Shown here: positions 57,401 to 64,000 of the stretch, piece by piece
Numbering within the stretch: position 1 is the first letter of the stretch
How the letters are laid out: each line of letters opens with the position of its first letter
From: Steinernema hermaphroditum
Lineage: Eukaryota; Nematoda; Chromadorea; Rhabditida; Steinernematidae
NCBI GenBank assembly: GCA_030435675.1
Contig: CM059624.1
Coordinates: forward strand, 954,769-1,018,768
Direction: 5' to 3'
DNA length: 64,000 nt
Position numbers and translations under genes: made by a program
The notes under the pieces: generated by a model
Told to the model about the DNA's origin: nothing
Databases searched by the model: none
The model's input: the letters and a program-made list of their open reading frames with translations, nothing else

Positions 57401-60400
57401 CACCGTTCGGACATCCGATTCCGTTTGACTCACAAAGTGTGCCGATTGTCGATTGAAATGAAGTTTGTGCAGTATGATAGCCCTTGGTGTACCGATGTAT
57501 CGATGCACCGCGAGCGTCTCCTTCGTTGCTACATACTTTTCTTCTTATTGTTTTTCACAAATTTCATTTCAATCGGCGTGGGACACTTTGACAGGGTCCC
57601 TTGTCAGTTCGCTTCACTAGTATAATGCCCCAATCCATTCCGATGTACCAGTGAATGCTGCCCATCTTGATGATATTTACGGAGTCCCATGGTATCAGAC
57701 ATCCAATCGACTCGATTTTCTTTAATTGGTCAAGTAGCTGACCGCCGGTCCGAAAAATCGCGGCCGCACAATCACATACTTCCAAAGAATTTGCACTTTT
57801 TGAACTCACACGATTTCGTCACATGATCGCCCCCACATCACCTTCAATTCTGCTTTGGTTCTTTATTTTTGAAGGTTGAAGAACTGGTCGCCAACTTCTA
57901 ATTAATTGCCTCTGGTCGACAGTCAACTTTTATGATGCTGTTTTGCGGTTGAATTCCGTCGCATAAGAACTTTTTCCACCTGAACGTTTCCATCTGTGGT
58001 CAATATTTGTTTCCGCATTATTGCTTATATGGATTGTTCTTTGTCCGTGATTGGTTTTGCAGAAAAAGGTCTAGACATGTTGAAATGTTGATCAGAACTC
58101 GATCAGGCAGGTTTCTTAAATGTGGTTGTGTACGCGCAAGAGCGGCAACGTTATGTGACAAGATGGGCAATAAAGTTACCTTGCGTGAGATCCTGACTGC
58201 GATTTGAGTGCAGTCATGTGGTTGTTTGTGATCTCTGAAATTCAGTGTACTATGGATACGGTTCTCGGAGATATTCAGTCCGCTTTTTGGGCGATTTTCT
58301 AACGCAGTTATACCAACGGGCGTATCCGATAGCCAAACAGAAGCTTTATCCATCTATGTATACTTAGTATGCAGAAATGCAGGTTAAGCCTTTGCGGATA
58401 AACCCAAACTCAGGGATAGAAACCTAAGACACAGTAATATCGGATTACCATACTTGTACAGGGTTTATGTTTATTTCTTTTTTTACAAAATTTAAGGGGT
58501 TTAGGGTAAACGGTTTTTCGTGGTAAGACCAGGAATGTGGCTCAAAAGCCCCGTATGCTCAGTTCCAAGAAATAACCAAGCATGTTCTGATCCGGTAGAG
58601 CAGATTCATTCCCGCCCATACTTCTTGTTTTTCGACAATGTTTGTCCAAGAAACTCAACCGGCACAACTCGAAAGGTCAACGACTAGGTCTGGGAGACAC
58701 GTTCCGTGAATGTGTTTTCCGTGCGGGCGCTTAGGTAATGTGGTAATAGTGTTACTCGCAGACAGCCTCGAGTTCGACCATGTGACAGTTTTCCGTCTTC
58801 CGACTGCACTTTTTGGCTGTATTTAAGAAAAATCATCGAACTGCAGAGTGCACTCTTGTATTTGAGACTATGCGGATGTATCCTTTTGAAAAAATTTAGT
58901 GTTATTCGATCTTTTTATTGCAACTTGTTGTATTCTGTATTCTGTTGTGTCATAGAGCGAGGGATTTCGTTGGATTCCAGTACGTTCCTGTGGATTGAAA
59001 ATGTACTTCTAACGTGGCCTAAAATGAATTCGGTTTGACACAGCCCTTTGTTTTGTGGTGCCTTCTTCTTTTCCTTCTTCGAAAGGGCACTGTGCAGTGA
59101 GTCACCTGCACCTTTGTCCCATTCAAATCATTTTTAAACATAGAACCGTCTTTCTGGTAGTTTGTGGAGTCATCTCGGGGATTGGCACTACCATACGCCA
59201 ATTGGTTTATTGGCTAAATCTTTTTTTATAGGGAAAGTTGGCATATTTCGAAAGCCCTTCCTTCCAGAAAGGTCCATGAACAAGCCTTCCAAGGTTCAGG
59301 GATTTGTTCCTTAAAAAGCCACGTCCCAATCCTCAACATTCCTGTGCTTTGGACAATCATTGCGAAATTCCGCTGATAAACAGCGCGGTGACCGTAGGCC
59401 GAAAGCATCTTTCCGTGAAATTAGGCCTTTCGCCATCTGTCGCAAACACAAACAGACATATTCTTTGACCATCGAAAACTAATTTCTCGCCGCTTCTTGC
59501 CTCTTCTGTTGTTTCTCCTTCAACCTTGCGCTCTAAGTGGTCGTCGTGGTCCAAATTGACAACAATAGCGTCCATTTGGACAAGAACGTATTTGACGTAA
59601 AGCACATTTTTATTTCCAAAACCAGTGCTGCTTGTTTTATGGCCCTCCTTTGTGTTATCGGTCGTTTCCATGAAGCGTATGTTGGATCAATCGTCTTGAC
59701 TTTTGACCCCCAAATTTGCCGCCTAATCGTAACAAAATTGTGGATTAAGTGTCTCCATCGAGTCAAAATTCCAAAACGAAAACAGTAAGCCTAAAGTATC
59801 TTTTTTTTCGTGTTATTCAGCACATATCATAACTCATTTCTAAGGAATGGCTGGATGTAAGAATGAATGGATGCAAAGAAGAATATGGCTCCCATCTTTT
59901 TTCTTAAACAGCAATATCTCATACGGAAGATAGATTGAGATAGACATTGAAGTTGTCCAAAACCATTCCTCCGTGAAATTACTCCTCAGCTGTGACAAAC
60001 AAATGTGTCCACTGACCATCAAAACTAATTAAGAAGTAAGAACCGCTTTCTATTCCTTCAGCTTTTGAGATACCCTAACAAGGGAGGTCAACGTGCCGGA
60101 CTACCACGATTCCTTTTTCTTTTTTATCTTGATCACCTTTAGGATACCCTCCAGTTGACTAGTTAAGCGTAAATAGTTGTTTTTCTCGCTGGCTATATGC
60201 GTGGTCTCTCAGACGGAAAGGCGTGTGGGTGGACTCATTTTTTATCGCCTATCCACCTGTTTTTACCTTTTACCCTGATCAAACATCACCACTTTCCAAA
60301 ATCACCGACAGTTGCTCATGTTTTCATCGGAACGGCGCCTTTTTCCTGTGGTCTCCGAGCGTAATACGTCGCTGTCGCCGCCAGGAAATTACAGCCATTT

Positions 60401-60409
60401 TTGCCGGCA
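57401..60409. other. No recognisable gene over 3 kb
   Basis: AT-rich sequence with scattered short frames on both strands. I found no domain, no exon series and no RNA gene. Confidence 0.4.
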
Positions 60410-62021
60410 TACACTGCAGCGCAAAGCTATAGGGTCACCCCGCTGTGTTTCTAGCTCTGTCACTTTCCGCAACTTCCCGGAGAAACCGGCATGCGCATGT
60501 GGTAGACCGTCCACGGAAACGCAGGGAATGCCACTTTCCCCGGAAACACATGCACACATTAGGGGGCTACGGCAGGTAGAACTTTCCAGAGTACCGTTTT
60601 ACCTGTGCAAAATTATAGGGTCACTTCCGTATTTCGCGTGAATTTCGCTATTTTCCTCGCGTTTTTTTGCCTGTTTTCGTTTAATTTACTTCTATTCAGC
60701 TGTTTATCGACCGTGCCGCGCGGCACGAAGCTCTTGGGAGAGGAAAAGGCGGCAATTTCGGCGCTTTACAAGGCCACCTCCTCGATTCATCGGATCGGCT
60801 CCGAAGTCCACCGAAACCAGCACGTGGAGTGCCAATTTTTGTTTCTAGTGAACGGGTAGGGCTCTGTAATAGGGAAGTCGCGCTAGCCGGTCGTAGCTGC
60901 GCGCGAGAAGCACTTGATAGCGCGCATTGGTTCCATGTCTACGATAGATTGTAAGAGGTTCGTGGAGAATTCTGCAGAATTTGCACTTGAATTGCTGTCG
61001 AAGTGCAATGAATCGGGTGCGAAGCGGAAGTCAGTGGTCACGCAGCACGTTTTGATAATCATTTGAACCGATTTGCGTTGAAACGGGAGCGCTTCAGAGC
61101 TTCCCAAACGAACTGAACGCGATCCAAATCGGTACGCTTCCACAGCTGAAGTTTCCTCCGCAGAATGGACGTTGTTCTCGTTCCAAACACTCCGAAATGT
61201 ATTCTTCACTCCAGAAAGCGCTGTTCCATCTGTTCGGATCCGAAACAAACACCTGAAATTGAAAAAATCAAGATCATTCATCAGTTCACATTTGCATACC
61301 TGTGTCCAGACTCGACTCAGATTGTTTCTGGCGTAGTCCAAACGATGCATCTTCTGGGCGGCGGTCAAACACGGCGCATTCGATCGTTCATTGTTCCAGC
61401 GTGCATTTCACACCTGATTCATTGCACTTCGACAGCAATTCAAGTGCAAATTCTGCAGAATTCTCCACGAACCTCTTACAATCTATCGTAGACATGGAAC
61501 CAATGCGCGCTATCAAGTGCTTCTCGCGCGCAGCTACGACCGGCGAGCGCGACTTCCCTATTACAGAGCCCTACACGTTCACTAGAAGCAAGAATTGGCA
61601 CTCCACGTGCTGGTTTCGGTGAACTTCGGAGCCGATCCGACGAATCGAGGAGGTGGTCTTGTAAAGCGCCGAAATTGCCGCCTTTTCCTCTCCCAAGAGC
61701 TTCGTGCCGCGCGGCACGGTCGATAAACATCTGAATAGAAGTAAATTAAACGAAAACAGGCAAAAAAACGCGAGGAAAATAGCGAAATTCACGCGAAATA
61801 CGGAAGTGACCCTATAATTTTGCACAGGTAAAACGGTACTCTGGAAAGTTCTACCTGCCGTAGCCCCCTAATGTGTGCATGTGTTTCCGGGGGAAAGTGG
61901 CATTCCCTGCGTTTCTGTGGACGGTCTACCACATGCGCATGCCGGTTTCTCCGGGAAGCTGCGGAAAGTGACAGAGCTAGAAACACAGCGGGGTGACCCT
62001 ATAGCTTTGCGCTGCAGTGTA
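60410..62021. mobile_element. Tc1-like foldback element with duplicated 5' halves
   Basis: 60412-62019 is flanked by TA on both sides. About 610 bp at each end (60412-61025 and 61408-62019) are inverted copies starting CACTGCAGCGCAAAGC. Each arm encodes PRGTKLLGEEKAAISALYK, the start of a Tc-type transposase DNA-binding domain. The middle (about 61360-61030, minus strand) encodes part of the catalytic region. The element thus seems to consist of one 5' half, a middle piece and an inverted second 5' half. Confidence 0.8.
60960..61825 (-). pseudogene. Broken Tc1-like transposase
   Basis: On the minus strand the right arm reads PRGTKLLGEEKAAISALYK. Further on LTAAQKMHRLDYARNNLSRV (about 61370-61310) matches the R.DYA..NL..W step before the first catalytic Asp. 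After an apparent intron or gap come VSDPNRWNSAFW and FCGGNFSCGSVPIWIAFSS, matching the GGGSVM.WG.FS region. Frameshifts and stops separate these blocks and the C-terminal third is replaced by the left arm. Confidence 0.65.
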
Positions 62022-62539
62022 TAAACAAAGTCCTCATCGCCTAAAAATAGTGTCCTTACGCCTTGTGTTTTCTCCCATCATTGCGAAATGAGATATGGCC
62101 ATGTGGACATAAACAAATCCCAAACGAGCGTTCCTTCAGTGGGCATTGAGCTTTGAGCCCTGGGGAGTTGTCGTCGGCGGAGCCGCTTCGATTTGCACTG
62201 AATACTGAATATGTTTTCGTGACTTTCCGTACCTCCACGCGCTCATTTTCGGCGCGCGACTGGTTTCCAGTGGATTTGGCGATGATTGACGCGGCGAAAA
62301 TTTGCATATTGCGAACTCATCCTCTCACGAGGTGAATGACAGTTTATGTACCGAAATGTTATATATTTGCTGGTTCCGGTGTGAAGTTAGTTTGGTGAGT
62401 GATTTGTACTGCCTTTAATATACACGATTTGCTGGTTTTATTCAAATTTGAGGACTAGGGGTTGCACTTTTCCTATTATAAGCCAAGTCGACGATCAGAC
62501 ATGCACGTCATGTACTCATCGGACAGCAGTCACGTCAGA
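62022..62539. other. Intergenic, no recognisable gene
   Basis: No supported feature was seen before the tRNA. Confidence 0.4.
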
Positions 62540-62612
62540 GCCCCTTTAGCTCAGCCGGTAGAGCGTTAGACTTTTAATCTAACGGCCAAGGGTTCGAATC
62601 CCTTAGGGGGCG
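62540..62612 (+). tRNA. tRNA-Lys(UUU)
   Basis: A 73-nt tRNA with anticodon TTT, intact A and B boxes, and a T run after it. Identical in sequence to the copy at 55002. Confidence 0.95.
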
Positions 62613-64000
62613 AAATTTTTTTCTTTCTACCGTAATTTCCTTTCCACTATATTTCGACTGTCCTACAGTAGTTCTACAGAACCAAATTACCAGATCAACC
62701 CTTTTGACACTTCTTTTGCACGAAACTCCACATCTTCAGTGCCTTTCTGCCCGACAAACGCACAAATGAGACAATGTCAGTCATTTTTCCAAGCTAGCCT
62801 TTCTGAAAGCGGTTGATTCTCTCAGTTGATTATCTTTTGGCATCTTTTACAGAGGTCTCCTAACGTAAATGATTGGGATTTTCACTTGAAGCACCGCGGT
62901 AAATCGTTGCGCAACGGGATTTTCGAATGGGATGGAACGTTGCTTGTTTCGAAACAGCGTTTTTTGCCTACGTCATAAAACAGATGTTTTCGATAATTAC
63001 GAAAGAGTCTGTACGCATTCCATTCCTGCGCGTGTTTTCCCATTCCTTTTTCCCTTCTCTATGATTTCACCGCTGAACCGTTCTAATACCACCTGAGACT
63101 GAACATGGCTATTGCGTCCGTGTTACAACAACAAATCCCTTAATGACCTTCGCTGTCTAATTGCTCTTTTTTCTTTGCTGCCCAAAAACTCGAGCCTAGG
63201 CGCCTGATTTTTATAGGTCACGTCATTGAGGGCGTCCTTGGCGCCGATTGTCTCTATGACGACTGAGTCACGCGTAAGCGCCTTCCTCCTCCTCATCCTT
63301 GCAGCTGCCTTTCTAGTTTCCCCCCGGTCTATGCGGTAATATTTCATTGTTTGAACAAATGGAACGGGGTAATTGGTGGGTGTTATCTCCGATAATCTCT
63401 CTGCCGTACGTGCTACTCTTTCCCCAGGTTTCCGATTTTTGGGCGCCGATCCACAAAGTGAGATAAATGTATTTTGCAAATCGGAGCGCCGCTTGAATAG
63501 GTGGCTGCAGATTGCTGCTGTCGTCAACAACCGATTTAGAGGTCAATCGCATTGCGCGCGTTTTTGTCAACAATTGATCTATGTTCCGATTTTGTTGTTT
63601 TCATGTTGTAGTCGATAGACGAAATTTGGGAAGTATTCCTTTCTCGAAATCACTGGAACGGATCGGCTGAACAGATTAGCGAAGCCGACTCAGCCGGTTA
63701 ATGAGCCATTGAACATCTCTGGTAACATCGAGCCTATTCAATCTTCACCTTTTGATATGATCTTTGTGAACTCTGCTTACATGTTCAAGTTCAGTGAAAT
63801 CTTTTTGCTCCCATTCTGACTCACAGATCGAAATATTTATTTGATGAACTCTGTTTACTGCTTGTCCCCTGCACGCAACACGTGAAACGGTCACGGCCGT
63901 TCTGTTTCAACGGGGAGCCCGTTCTCTGGCGCTCTCTGGCCGTGAAAACGCGTTCTCTTCCTATACATTTTTCAGCTGATTCAGCGGAAAAGGGATCACA
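62613..64000. other. No recognisable gene; hAT-type fragment near 63660
   Basis: Around 63655-63720 the words CGGATCGGCTGAACAG and CCGACTCAGCCGGTTAATGA, ending at ACATCTCTGG, resemble one half of the miniature hAT element at 45881. No exon was recognised; the sequence ends within unknown DNA. Confidence 0.35.

Noticed and set aside
60312..60859. Two plus-strand frames as independent genes
   Set aside because: They lie in the left arm of the Tc-like foldback element and recur inverted at 61571-61986.

Overview
The window looks like nuclear DNA of a free-living or parasitic nematode, probably rhabditid-like. Almost every recognisable gene is split by introns of about 43-50 bases with TTTCAG-type acceptors. 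The gene set includes a ground-like secreted protein, a LEM-3-type GIY-YIG nuclease, short lineage-expanded paralogues and possible operon spacing. The species cannot be named from the sequence alone.

Layout. 1-7140: a LEM-3/ANKLE1-like GIY-YIG nuclease gene beside a second partial paralogue, and an apparently intact 2,985-bp hAT transposon (3444-6428) with a perfect 8-bp target duplication, inserted in an older inverted repeat family. 7141-11805: a 4.7-kb segment bounded by about 570-bp inverted repeats, holding a 5'-truncated TRAIP-like RING gene, a Merlin/ISXO2-like transposase N-terminus and a LINE remnant. 13665-15273: a 1.6-kb palindromic foldback element. 15600-16200: a kinase pseudogene containing a mariner fragment. 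16995-26151: two inverted paralogues of a short CTP:phosphocholine cytidylyltransferase-like gene, flanking 6 kb of mostly decayed sequence with a LINE remnant. 27559-29356: an unrecognised five-exon gene. 30217-31543: a membrane-protein gene whose last exon is split by an internally deleted mariner element. 32131-33276: a GTP cyclohydrolase I feedback regulator (GFRP) gene and a frameshifted copy. 33551-35686: an expanded nematode family in inverted arrangement with a chimeric C-terminus.

The second half has more housekeeping genes: rpoa-2 (RNA polymerase I second subunit, 12 exons), a two-membrane-segment gene, a tRNA-Lys, a BTB gene, a two-membrane-segment gene directly upstream of a PIG-W orthologue (possible operon), an unrecognised gene with a coding minisatellite, an M14A carboxypeptidase, a ground-like gene, two more tRNA-Lys(UUU) genes and a Tc1-like foldback element (60412-62019).

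No single new multi-gene system emerges. The strongest unusual features are the mariner insertion that exactly interrupts a coding exon, the complete hAT element with its non-autonomous relatives, the solo Merlin DNA-binding domain bounded by iterated repeats, the foldback elements, and rearranged duplicate genes. Exon joins were made by hand from GT-AG signals and checked by frame; for rpoa-2, PIG-W, the carboxypeptidase, the hAT transposase and several others the total coding length is an exact multiple of three.
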